A DNA stretch of 64,000 nt, taken from the NCBI RefSeq assembly GCF_000378485.1, contig NZ_KB899966.1, positions 62,001-126,000 on the forward strand, in the 5' to 3' direction. This DNA comes from Flavobacterium rivuli WB 3.3-2 = DSM 21788 (GTDB taxonomy: Bacteria > Bacteroidota > Bacteroidia > Flavobacteriales > Flavobacteriaceae). The notes below the pieces were generated by a model that saw only the letters and a list, made by a program, of their open reading frames with translations, was not told the origin of the DNA and made no database searches. Position numbers and translations under genes: made by a program. Of the stretch, positions 45,845 through 55,000 are shown piece after piece; the first letter of the stretch is position 1; every line of letters begins with the position of its first letter.

Positions 45845-47974
45845 CTAAGGCATTGGCTTCATACCCTCCCAAACCACATTCCATGTACCATCTTTAGGAA
45901 AGCCGGGGTTTGCAACCTCATTGCCGTCCCAGCCGGCACACATCATACCTACAGCGGCAAGCAGGCCGCCATTACCAGGTAGATATACCCGAAGCCTGTC
46001 GTCCTGATAGTTATGCCCATTAATTAAATACGTGTTTGTGCGTTTATCCATTAATAATGCCTCTACAGCTTTATCGGGCTCGCCAAGGCGTGCCGCGCTC
46101 ATGGCTGCCATGGGGTAATCCCAACCCCAGGTTTCATCCCAGTTCCATTTATCCCAAATCCAGTCGAAGGTATTTTTCATTATTTCCGGCTTTACAAGCC
46201 TGCTTTGTGGCAGGATGCCCACCGCTCCAAGTACAGCAGGATGATCTGATGTAAAGCGTACATCGGTATAAGTATTTACAGCATCTTCAGATGCAAGGTA
46301 TAAACCGTCTTTGGCTGTAAGCGGCGACAGTTTAGCAATTAGGTCGTCCCATTCCGGTTTGCGTTTTTGCCCCATACGTTCCCTCCATTTTTGTGCCACC
46401 TGCATGGCGTAGTGCCAGTAAGAAAGCTCAAAGGGCGGGTTTACCGTTTCCGAAGCCCTCAGTGTTTCCTGTGCGGCAATAATACCTTTTAAAACATAGC
46501 GGTTTTTAGCTTGGTCGTAGGTTGCAAAAGATGCCATGAATTCTGCAGTTTCCTGCACAAGGAGATTATATTTTTCCAATACTTTTTTATCAGGGTTGTT
46601 CCTGTATATAAGTTCTGACATGTAAATGAAATGCGGCTGTTGCCAGATAAGGAACGACCCTACCCCGGACGGTGCTTCCTGCGCGGTAGGATCGGTCATT
46701 TTCATCCATCGAATGCCTTTAAACTTTTGTCTTTCGGCAATTTGCTTAGCTACAGGATAAGCCTTGGCATACCAGTCCATACTGCGTTCCAGTAAATCGG
46801 TGCGGTTCCATAATGCAAAATGCGCAGCGTGCCACCAGTGCATTTCTAAGTGAAATTTACCAAACCAACTGTTATAGGTAAGCCCGGTTTCCTGCGGGGG
46901 ATATTTTCCTGCCGACTGTATGGCCATTAAATATTGCGACAGGATAACACGGCGCTCTAACTCTTTTGCCCTTACATCTGTACATTTAGAAAAATCTACA
47001 GCCGCACCTTTTTGCCAGAAATCATTCCAGTATGCCGAAGAAATCGCGTATACTTTATTTACATTTTCTGATAATTTAGCAGGCTTATTTTGTGTAAACT
47101 CACACACAAAAGAAAATTCATTTCCCTGCGGGGTTACTATAAAATAGTGTGGTTCTTTTTGAGATAAAACGGCTTTGCCTTCGTACCTTACAGACACATA
47201 ATATACAGTAGTATCAAGAGTTCTCTTAAGAACAAATGAATGTTCATCCTGAGATACTATTTCGGTTTTATGCTTTAATGGCGACGACCAGTCGGTAGCA
47301 TCATCGGTATGTTTGCCTGACGGGTATGGAAAACGGAAATTTACCTTTATTTGCTTTTTGCCCAACAAAGCCGATTTAAGCGTAACTGCCAGCTGGTCTT
47401 TATAGGCACTTACAGCGGTTTTAGCAGTAATCTTTGTACCCTCAAGACTGTAGTTACTCTCTATAAAACCGTTCCATAGGTCAAGCTTCTGGTCAATGTT
47501 AGTAATGTCTTCCGGTTTTACAGCAGCGCCGTCTTTCTTAGACATTTCGAGACCAATATATCCTAAATGCAGTCTGTGTTCGTTTGCCCTTAAATATTCG
47601 GAAGCATCATGCTGCCTGCCCGGCTCTTTTATCTGAACGGAATATGGCTCTTCCCACCCCCTGAAATTGTAATTTTTAAGTGCTTCTTCAGGTTTAAAAT
47701 TTTCTGTATTAGGAAAACTATGCCAGCCCCATTGCGACTGGGTGCCCAGTGGTACACCAGTGCTGTACACATCAGGAAATGTCTGTAATCCGGTAGCGTC
47801 AACCGTATATGCAAAATTGCCGTTCCCTACAGATAGCGACGATAATTTATCAACCTGTTTTACATGCGGGCTGTTTCTCTCTACGAGCGCATGCCTGTCT
47901 ATCTTTGCCTTTTGCGCAGCGCATGATAATGAGAATAGAGCCAACAGACTTAAAACTAATTTTTTAATAATCAT
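45845..47974 (-). CDS. Secreted probable (alpha/alpha)6 glycosidase, family not assigned
   Basis: This 709-aa exported protein has a signal peptide ending near LSCAAQ (possibly lipidated at the Cys). An N-terminal beta region has LSSLSVGNGNFAYTVDATGL, reminiscent of the GH65/GH95 entry strand. A helical second half holds TYNSWFGKFHLEMHWWHAAHF, DPTAQEAPSGVGSFLIWQQPHF and WNWDETWGWDYPMAA. These Trp-, His- and Glu-rich segments look like a six-hairpin barrel with an active-site groove. I cannot assign a CAZy family from memory with confidence. Its place between the GH28 and GH105 genes argues for a role in RG-I oligosaccharide hydrolysis. The sugar removed is unknown. Confidence 0.75.
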   Translation of the reverse strand: MIIKKLVLSLLALFSLSCAAQKAKIDRHALVERNSPHVKQVDKLSSLSVGNGNFAYTVDATGLQTFPDVYSTGVPLGTQSQWGWHSFPNTENFKPEEALKNYNFRGWEEPYSVQIKEPGRQHDASEYLRANEHRLHLGYIGLEMSKKDGAAVKPEDITNIDQKLDLWNGFIESNYSLEGTKITAKTAVSAYKDQLAVTLKSALLGKKQIKVNFRFPYPSGKHTDDATDWSSPLKHKTEIVSQDEHSFVLKRTLDTTVYYVSVRYEGKAVLSQKEPHYFIVTPQGNEFSFVCEFTQNKPAKLSENVNKVYAISSAYWNDFWQKGAAVDFSKCTDVRAKELERRVILSQYLMAIQSAGKYPPQETGLTYNSWFGKFHLEMHWWHAAHFALWNRTDLLERSMDWYAKAYPVAKQIAERQKFKGIRWMKMTDPTAQEAPSGVGSFLIWQQPHFIYMSELIYRNNPDKKVLEKYNLLVQETAEFMASFATYDQAKNRYVLKGIIAAQETLRASETVNPPFELSYWHYAMQVAQKWRERMGQKRKPEWDDLIAKLSPLTAKDGLYLASEDAVNTYTDVRFTSDHPAVLGAVGILPQSRLVKPEIMKNTFDWIWDKWNWDETWGWDYPMAAMSAARLGEPDKAVEALLMDKRTNTYLINGHNYQDDRLRVYLPGNGGLLAAVGMMCAGWDGNEVANPGFPKDGTWNVVWEGMKPMP

Positions 47975-48028
47975 AGTATAGTATTTATAGCATTTTACGT
48001 CAGATAAAAACTGATTATCTTTGTAGTG

Positions 48029-49351
48029 CTATGGGTTGATTGTTACATTTTTAAGGATTACATTTTTAATACTCTTTGTATTGTCCTGCAGGCCCTTATC
48101 TGTTTTTAAAGTAATGTTATCAAAAACGAAATCCTTAAGCTGGTATTTGTCAGATTCAGTTATATCAAAACCCTGCCTGCATTCCAGTTTAATATTTTTC
48201 ATGGTTATGTTTTGAGCATAAGACATTAACGGCTCTGTTCTGCCTTTTAAATCAAAAAACTGTTTCCACGGCGCAATGCTTATTAAACTTCCGGCATCGC
48301 CACTAAGGTCTTCAACAAGAATATACTCATAAAGCTGCGGGGTATCGGGGCGCATTTTTAAATGAAGTGTTTTTTGTGCTTCGTGTAATTTGCATCGCCT
48401 GAATATTATATTGTAGTTATGTACAGATTCGCTGCCACACGTTAGCGCGCTGTGGCAAAAGCCATACTCATTATCTTCAATTATTATATTTCGGTTCTCG
48501 CCATTGGTTTCGTCTTTATCTGCAAATGGGCCCTTACCGCCTTTTAGTGCAATGGCATCATCATTTACCGACATGTAGCAGTTTTTTACCAATACATTTT
48601 TACAGGCGTCTAAATCTATAGCATCAGTACTTGGCGCCTTTACAGGTGTTTTAGGCGATGTAATGCGCAGGTTAAGCAGCTTTACATTTTCACACTTATA
48701 GTAATGGGTAGTCCAGAAAGGGGAGTCTTTTAAATGCAAGCCGGAAACCTGTACATTTTTACTGTTTGATATAAATATAAGGCGTGGACGCATCTCATCC
48801 ATATTAGTGCATTTAGGATTCCAGTCGCGGCGCAGCCAAAAGGCTTTCCAGTACCTTAAACCGTTACCGTTTATGGTTCCTTTGCCCGATATGGTAAAAC
48901 CATCTACACCATCGGCATTTACAAGTGCCGGGAAATACTTAACCGACTGGCCTTCTATGCGGGTCATTACAACAGGAAAATCGCTAATATCGTCACTGCC
49001 CTTAAGCACGCCACCCTGCTCTACATATAAATGTGTACCCTGTTTAAAAAAAAGTGAGCCCGTAAGATAAGTACCTTTAGGAACAATAATAACCCCGCCA
49101 CCAGACTGTGCAGCTTTGTCTATTACAGCCTGTATGTTTTGTGTTTGTACAAGTGTACTGTCATTACCTACAGAGTAATCTGTTATTTTATATTGCCTGC
49201 CAAGTTTATTAATATTAGTTGGTTCACTTTTTTTAAACCAGTCGGGTATTCGTGTCCCATCTGGAAATTTATCCTGTGAGAAAACGGTAGTTGGAATTAT
49301 AAATAGCAGAAACAAAATTTTAATAAAAAATCGTTTACAGATGTATTTCAT
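48029..49351 (-). CDS. GH28 family hydrolase (rhamnogalacturonan type)
   Basis: This 440-aa secreted beta-helix protein has a signal peptide cut near TVFSQ. Catalytic aspartates are D243 (STDAIDLD) and D264/D265 (VNDDAIALKGG). The third motif reads GFCHSALTCGSE instead of GHGI-GS, keeping a His but not the glycines. The position of the basic motif reads LHLKMRPDT. These changes are shared by GH28 members aimed at RG-I or substituted galacturonides, so I expect release of galacturonic acid from RG-I oligomers rather than plain pectate. It heads the operon running to the GH42 gene. Two CAGGATA motifs lie 56-72 bases before its start. Confidence 0.85.
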   Translation of the reverse strand: MKYICKRFFIKILFLLFIIPTTVFSQDKFPDGTRIPDWFKKSEPTNINKLGRQYKITDYSVGNDSTLVQTQNIQAVIDKAAQSGGGVIIVPKGTYLTGSLFFKQGTHLYVEQGGVLKGSDDISDFPVVMTRIEGQSVKYFPALVNADGVDGFTISGKGTINGNGLRYWKAFWLRRDWNPKCTNMDEMRPRLIFISNSKNVQVSGLHLKDSPFWTTHYYKCENVKLLNLRITSPKTPVKAPSTDAIDLDACKNVLVKNCYMSVNDDAIALKGGKGPFADKDETNGENRNIIIEDNEYGFCHSALTCGSESVHNYNIIFRRCKLHEAQKTLHLKMRPDTPQLYEYILVEDLSGDAGSLISIAPWKQFFDLKGRTEPLMSYAQNITMKNIKLECRQGFDITESDKYQLKDFVFDNITLKTDKGLQDNTKSIKNVILKNVTINP

Positions 49352-49378
49352 AATAAGGGTTATTATAACTATAAGTTG

Positions 49379-49423
49379 TAAATTTATCCTTTAAGAAAAC
49401 AAACTGTATCCTGCCTTATCCTG
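49379..49423 (-). promoter_or_regulatory. Candidate promoter with tandem CAGGATA motifs
   Basis: Two CAGGATA heptamers on the coding strand (complement of TATCCTG at 49407-49413 and 49417-49423) are spaced 10 bases, one helix turn. A -10-like TAAATTTA (49386-49379) lies 20 bases downstream of the nearer one, the same spacing as before rhaEW. No TTG box is present. Confidence 0.5.
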
Positions 49424-49524
49424 AAAAAATTAAATTAGTAACAATTTTATTTGATTTTAAATACAATATATTTAATAACTGAATAAGCTACATCGTGTGA
49501 GGACTTATTTACCAATATGTATAT

Positions 49525-50826
49525 TTATTTAAGCTGTGTTTTTATCCAGTCTAATATTACTCTCCTTGTGTTGTCTGATACCCAATGCTCAGTAACGGGT
49601 GTAATAAGAGATTTTTTTTCGGATTTGATAACATTATACGTAATGTAGCTTGTAGTGGGCGGGCAAACATTATCGTTATAACCAAAAGTCATAAACACAG
49701 GTACCTTAATGAGCTTAGCAAAATTTACAGCATCAAAATACTGTAATGTTTTAATAATTTCGGGTTTATCCATATTTTTATATTCAGTAAAAAGGTGTGG
49801 GTAGCCCCCTGCCCTGTTGTCAAGATATCCTGCCATATCGCAAAGTGCAGGGTGTGTAGCGGCACAGGCAGTAATCCTGTTATCTAATGCTGTAGTTACT
49901 AATACTAATGCGCCACCCTGGCTTGTACCCTGCGCAATTAAATTTTTACCGTCCCATTGTGGCAATGTAGTAAGATAATCTATGGCTCGAATGCAGGACA
50001 GATATACTTTTTTCATGTAATACCTATCCTTATCTTCAATACCATTTATGAGGTAACTGTTATCTCCTCCGCCAAATGACCTGCTGATTTCTTTATACGT
50101 TTTAGCATCAAGGTCTGGCCGTATGCCGTGAATTTCCATATCAAAACGTATCACGCCATTTTCGGCATAAAAAGTATGCGTTAAAGGGTCCATAGGTTTT
50201 ATGCCTGCACCGGGAGGTGAAAATACCACCGGATATTTACCCTCTTTTTTGGGCAGGGTTAAATAGCCATATACATTGTAGCCTTCTTTATACGCCTGGA
50301 TTTTAACAAGGTAGCAATCTACTTTGTCGGTGCAGTACTCTGGTGCTAATATTTTTTCTATTTTTATCGGGCATAGTGCGGCTTCTGCTTTGGCTTTATC
50401 CCAAAATGAAGTAAAATCAGTTGGAAACTGAGTGTAAGGCTTTAATTTCTCGGGCTCAAACCCAACTTTAATGTGGTGCGAATATGTTTTATCATTAATT
50501 TCTGCCTTAAACCTGCAATCTAAAAATCCCGGTTTTTTTAATGTTCCCACGGTAAGCTCTGCTTTACCGTTTGCTAATTTAACCTTGCCTTCTCTTTCGG
50601 CTTTCATTAGTTCAGGGCCTATGCTGTAGCTTATTTCAATATCTTTTTGCAAAACACCATACAGGTATAATTCTATAGTTATTTTAGCCTGCTCATTTAC
50701 TTTATAAAGCCAGTTATTATGGCTGGGATTAGTTACCCATTCTACATCGCTATGATAGGGTTCGTTTTGAGATTGCATGGTATAAGTGCTAAACTGCAAA
50801 ATGCATAACAGTATAATTTTATTCAT
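49525..50826 (-). CDS. Secreted acetyl esterase (CE7/AXE1 type)
   Basis: This 433-aa protein has a signal peptide (MNKIILLCILQFSTYTMQSQ). An N-terminal beta domain of about 110 residues is followed by an alpha/beta hydrolase of the acetylxylan esterase / cephalosporin-C deacetylase type. The triad is S302 in GTSQGG, D385 in GYNDNVCPPT and H414 in VTEHW. The motif YGYLTLPKKEGKYPVVF is typical for CE7. It removes acetyl groups from sugars, probably small oligosaccharides. The gene stands 173 bases upstream of the GH28 operon and is likely a separate transcript. Xylan or pectin origin of the substrate is not shown by sequence. The neighbourhood favours pectin. Confidence 0.85.
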   Translation of the reverse strand: MNKIILLCILQFSTYTMQSQNEPYHSDVEWVTNPSHNNWLYKVNEQAKITIELYLYGVLQKDIEISYSIGPELMKAEREGKVKLANGKAELTVGTLKKPGFLDCRFKAEINDKTYSHHIKVGFEPEKLKPYTQFPTDFTSFWDKAKAEAALCPIKIEKILAPEYCTDKVDCYLVKIQAYKEGYNVYGYLTLPKKEGKYPVVFSPPGAGIKPMDPLTHTFYAENGVIRFDMEIHGIRPDLDAKTYKEISRSFGGGDNSYLINGIEDKDRYYMKKVYLSCIRAIDYLTTLPQWDGKNLIAQGTSQGGALVLVTTALDNRITACAATHPALCDMAGYLDNRAGGYPHLFTEYKNMDKPEIIKTLQYFDAVNFAKLIKVPVFMTFGYNDNVCPPTTSYITYNVIKSEKKSLITPVTEHWVSDNTRRVILDWIKTQLK

Positions 50827-51156
50827 AAAATCTTATTTACCTGTATATTAGTATTAAAATTTAAGATCGTTCTTTTAAGTAATCATTACCCAGTTATACT
50901 ATTGAATTCAAATTGACTTTCTTCAATTGGCTGCAAAATGATCTTTTCGCTCTATATTTTACCTCTTTTATTATTCCGTAGCGCTGCTATGCAATGCAGA
51001 AAAGCCAAAATCTGAAACAAAAATCTCTATTTTTCGCTTCAATCAAAAAAGTCAGGACGGGTTCATTGCTTAACTATTTTTTATGCAAATTGCGAACTAT
51101 TTATGCAGGTTATATTCCCATACTTTCTACCCCCCGACGACAGCCCTATATCTACA
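50827..51156. other. 330-base intergenic region without a gene
   Basis: Both flanking genes lie on the minus strand, so this should hold the promoter of the esterase gene. A direct repeat AACTATTT-(TT)-ATGCA occurs at 51072-51086 and 51095-51107, and a CCTGTATA element lies at 50840-50847. I see no convincing TAnnTTTG box, terminator hairpin, RNA gene or open frame. Confidence 0.6.
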
Positions 51157-51462
51157 TTATTGAATTATAGTAAATGTAATCATCATGGTGGCAATAAATA
51201 AAGAAATAAGACCCGATAGAAAAACTACATCGGCAACACGCTCATAAGCCGGGCTCGATGGTTTATTACTGCGCATAGACAGGTAAGACAGTATACTGCT
51301 TACCATAAACAGCATAATTGCTATTGCCGTACACTCATCTATATAAGATGCCTCTTTATAATTATTTACCTTTAGTGATGTTAATACCACAAAACACAGC
51401 CCCACCAGTGTTGATGAGGCTGAAAGTATATGTGGAAAATTATTGTTATTGTTAGCAGACAT
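51157..51462 (-). CDS. Small three-helix membrane protein of unknown function
   Basis: This 101-aa protein has three clear hydrophobic segments (about 13-29, 44-60 and 78-98) joined by short polar loops, with an Asn-rich N terminus (SANNNNNF). I do not recognise a family. It resembles small inner-membrane proteins annotated only as hypothetical in flavobacteria. It begins 3 bases after the glutathione peroxidase stop codon and so is probably the last gene of a ccsBA-peroxidase-membrane protein transcript. Confidence 0.65.
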   Translation of the reverse strand: MSANNNNNFPHILSASSTLVGLCFVVLTSLKVNNYKEASYIDECTAIAIMLFMVSSILSYLSMRSNKPSSPAYERVADVVFLSGLISLFIATMMITFTIIQ

Positions 51463-51465
51463 AAT

Positions 51466-52056
51466 TTATGCCTTTACCCAGTCCATAACTTCAGGATCTG
51501 TAACAAGGGTTTTAGGGCTTATTACTTTTACAAGCTCCCCCTTTTCATTAATTAGGTATTTCTGGAAATTCCATTGTACCTCGCTGTCTTCAAGTCCGTT
51601 TTTACTTTTTTGGGTCAGGAATTTATAAACCGGCGACATATCTTCTCCTTTTACAGATACCTTATCCATCATAGGGAAAGATACTCCATAATTTTTCTGA
51701 CAAAATGCAGCAATATCTTCTTTAGTTCCCGGTTCCTGCTCAGCAAAATTATTAGCAGGGAAACCCACTATTACAAGGCCCTTATCTTTGTATTGTTCAT
51801 ACAATGCTTCAAGGTCTTTATATTGAGGTGTTAGTCCGCATTTAGATGCTGTATTTACCACAATAACCTTTTTGCCTTTAAGCGATGCAAAATCAAAGGT
51901 ATTACCGTAAAGATCCTGAACTTTAAACTGGTATATATTTTCTGCTGCCATAGTTTTTGTTTTACTTTTTGCTGTATTGGTTTTGGCTGTTTGTGCCTGG
52001 TTTTGGCAACTAACCAACATTAAAAGCCCACAGGCAAGTATCGCGAATTTTTTCAT
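51466..52056 (-). CDS. Glutathione peroxidase family lipoprotein
   Basis: This 196-aa thiol peroxidase is exported as a lipoprotein (MLVSC lipobox, C17) and tethered by a Thr/Lys-rich linker. The active-site motif NTASKCGLTPQY places the peroxidatic Cys at C73. VGFPANNFAEQEPG has Asn where many members have Gln, and EVQWNFQKYLI supplies the conserved Trp and Asn. It would reduce hydroperoxides on the periplasmic side, probably with thioredoxin-like donors. I chose the ATG at 52056 because it gives a clean lipoprotein signal. An earlier start at 52083 adds only nine residues. It follows ccsBA by 30 bases. Confidence 0.9.
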   Translation of the reverse strand: MKKFAILACGLLMLVSCQNQAQTAKTNTAKSKTKTMAAENIYQFKVQDLYGNTFDFASLKGKKVIVVNTASKCGLTPQYKDLEALYEQYKDKGLVIVGFPANNFAEQEPGTKEDIAAFCQKNYGVSFPMMDKVSVKGEDMSPVYKFLTQKSKNGLEDSEVQWNFQKYLINEKGELVKVISPKTLVTDPEVMDWVKA

Positions 52057-52086
52057 TTGTTTTATTTTTATATAAATGTACAAAAA

Positions 52087-55000
52087 TTACTTTTTTAAAT
52101 GCTTTCGATATTGCATTAATGCAAAACCGCCCAGTATACATACACCCAGTGCCATATAAAAGAAATACATTGGTGTACGTAACTCTCCGCTGGCGTAACT
52201 GTGTAATCCGGTAAGGTAAAAATTTACCCCAAAATACGTCATTAATATAGATGCATAGGCAAGTACACTAAAAAAGTTATAGATCCAGGTACCTCTAAGC
52301 GACGGTACAAAACGCATGTGTATTACAAAAGCATAGACCATAATACTTACCAATGCCCATGTTTCTTTAGGGTCCCATCCCCAGTAACGACCCCAGCTCT
52401 CGTTAGCCCACTGCCCACCTAAAAAGTTACCTATAGACAACATAACAAGCCCTACGGTAAGTGCCATTTCGTTAATATAAGTAAGCTCTTTAATGGTAAG
52501 GTCCATTTTTATTTTGTTGTTTTTATTGGTAAATAACATAAGTATTAATGCTACAAGCCCCAATATCATGCCCAGTGTAAGCGGGCCATAACTACCTACA
52601 ATTACTGCAACGTGAATCATTAACCAGTAAGAATTTAGTACCGGTACAAGATTAGCGATTTCAGGATCGGTCCAGTTCCAGTGAGCAACAGTAAGTACTA
52701 TAGCTGCAACAAGTGCAGTAGATGCAACCGTAAGTTGTGACTTGCGGCCAAAGGCGAGACCGAAAAACATGGTTGCCCATCCAACATAAATAACCGACTC
52801 ATAAGCATTACTCCACGGGGCATGACCTGATACATACCAGCGAACAGCCAGCCAAAGTGTATGCAGTGCAAATAAAACTATAATTAAACCATGAAAAAAT
52901 GTAACGCCATACCTTACTGTCTTACGGCTGTTAAATAGCTTAATAATAGTAAACAGGAACATGAATATACCTGCCATTGCATACCATGAATACAATTTTT
53001 TAAACAGGTCGTACTTATTGTAATACAGCTCGGCATTAATCTTATCGTCTGATGGCATAACGGCAGCTCCTGCTTTCTTTTGGTATTTAGAAAGCCCATC
53101 CAGTATACTTTCTGCTGTGCTGTAATCTTTGGTTTGAGTTGCTTTGCCTAAAGCACCAAAGTAAAAAGGAACAATATTTCTTATTGTATCAAGACCTTTA
53201 ATACTGCCTTCAGCAGCCTCCGGGTATGATACCCATTTGTTGCCTTTATCGTTAGGAATAGGTAATACTTTTAATATTTGGCCTGATATGGCCCAGTTAA
53301 GCAGGTTTATCTTTTTATCTATATCTATAAAATCTTTCTGGAACTGATTGGGTTCTTTTTCTTTATATGCATCCTGCAATAAAGGAGCCAATTTATAATT
53401 ACCTACATTATCAAAAAAGTCGGACATTGCTGCATACTTAACTTTGCTTTCCAAACCTGCAATTTTACGAATACTGTCGTTTCCTCTTTTTAGGGCAATA
53501 ATAGGCACATCATACCATATCTCGCCAAGCATGGACATAGATAATAATGCCTGATCTGCATTTAGTTTATTATAAGTATCCTTCTCGCTCACTTTACGCA
53601 ACAACTCAGATGCAAAAGTATTTGCAGGCTTCATCCTTCCGCCGAAATCCTGAATAACTATACGGCTGAATTTTGCAGCATGTTCATCGCTAACTTTGTA
53701 CTTATTTATAACACTGTCAAGCTGCGCCTGTGTAGGTTTTACGCGTTCATGAGCATGTTGGTCAGTAGCAGCAGTATGATTATGAACTTCTGCCGCTTCG
53801 TGTTTGTGGCCATCTCCTTCTGTGTGCACATGTCCATCTCCTTCGGTATGCACATGTTCCTGAGAAAATCCTGCAAGGCTTATCATTAACAACATAATTG
53901 TTAAAGCAGCTTTCTTGGCATTCACTTTATCAAGCTTCCTTTTAAGGTCGCCAAAACGAGTGTTTTTATCATCAAAAAGTATTGCCATAAGGCCAATATA
54001 TAAAAGGAAATAACCTAAATAAGATATCCATGTACCCCAAAAATCATGGCTTACAGATAGTCTTGTACCCAACTCGTCCGGGTCATAGCTCGCCTGGAAA
54101 AAACGATAGCCTCTGTAATCTAAAACATTATTCATAAATATCCTCACATCTTCTGTATGGTTCTTTTCTTTGTCAATTATAGTTACCTTACTTTCAAAAG
54201 AAGCGTAGCTATTTTCTGTACCTGGATATTTCTCGGCAATAAAATCATTAAGTTTAATTGCAAAAGGTAATTCATACGTTTTGCTGCCATACATAATAGT
54301 ATATTCAAGCTTGCCTTGTTTAAATGAGACAGGAATTCCTATTTTTTGCCTTCCGCCCAGTAGTGTAATTTCTTTTTCTTTACCTTCAGATTTTACCACA
54401 ACAGTAAGCGCAGCATCCTCTTTGGTTTTGTAATCGTTGTTAGACTGGTAAGCCACTTTACCTTTTATGGCATGATCCGGAATTACAAACATTGCCCCTT
54501 CAAGGTTATATAAAGAGCGAAACATTAATGGTTGCACAGAATCTTTAGCTACGGGCCCCTGAAACTTATCAATCATTCGCATAAAGTTTCCGCTAAAAGG
54601 GGTTTGAACGGTGTAGTCTTCGCCTTTTTTTATGATATTTACTGCACCCTGTGTTTGCTTGTTAAAGGCAAAAAGTATGTTGTTTATGCTTTGCACTTCA
54701 CCTTCTTTAAGGTAATGGTCGTGGCGAACACCTGCACCCTGCTCTACCAGTTTAAGATATTGTGTACCGTTAGGGTCTTGTGTAATAACCTCTTTTGCAC
54801 CAAGTGTAAACTTTTTATATTCTATCTCAAAAGGGATATTATTAAATTCGTTAGAGATGCTAAAGTAATTACTGGCTATAAACGGAACTTCTTTAGATGT
54901 AAAAAGCAAAGGCTGCTCAAAAGTACGGCGTTGCATAGAACCCTGATATTCTCCATCTACCATTACGGTAAGATAAGGTTTATCGCTGTAAAAACGGCTT

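Noticed and set aside
14804..50826. Horizontal transfer of the pectin block by a mobile element
   Set aside because: I found no integrase, transposase, tRNA gene or flanking direct repeat, and codon style looks like that of the neighbours.
50837..50852. CCTGTATATTAG near the esterase gene as another copy of the CAGGATA motif
   Set aside because: It lacks the full heptamer and lies only 13 bases before the start codon, too close for the proposed activator position.
53810..53857. Tandem repeat considered as a CRISPR or microsatellite element
   Set aside because: There are only two adjacent units, in frame, coding for part of CcsBA. There are no spacers.
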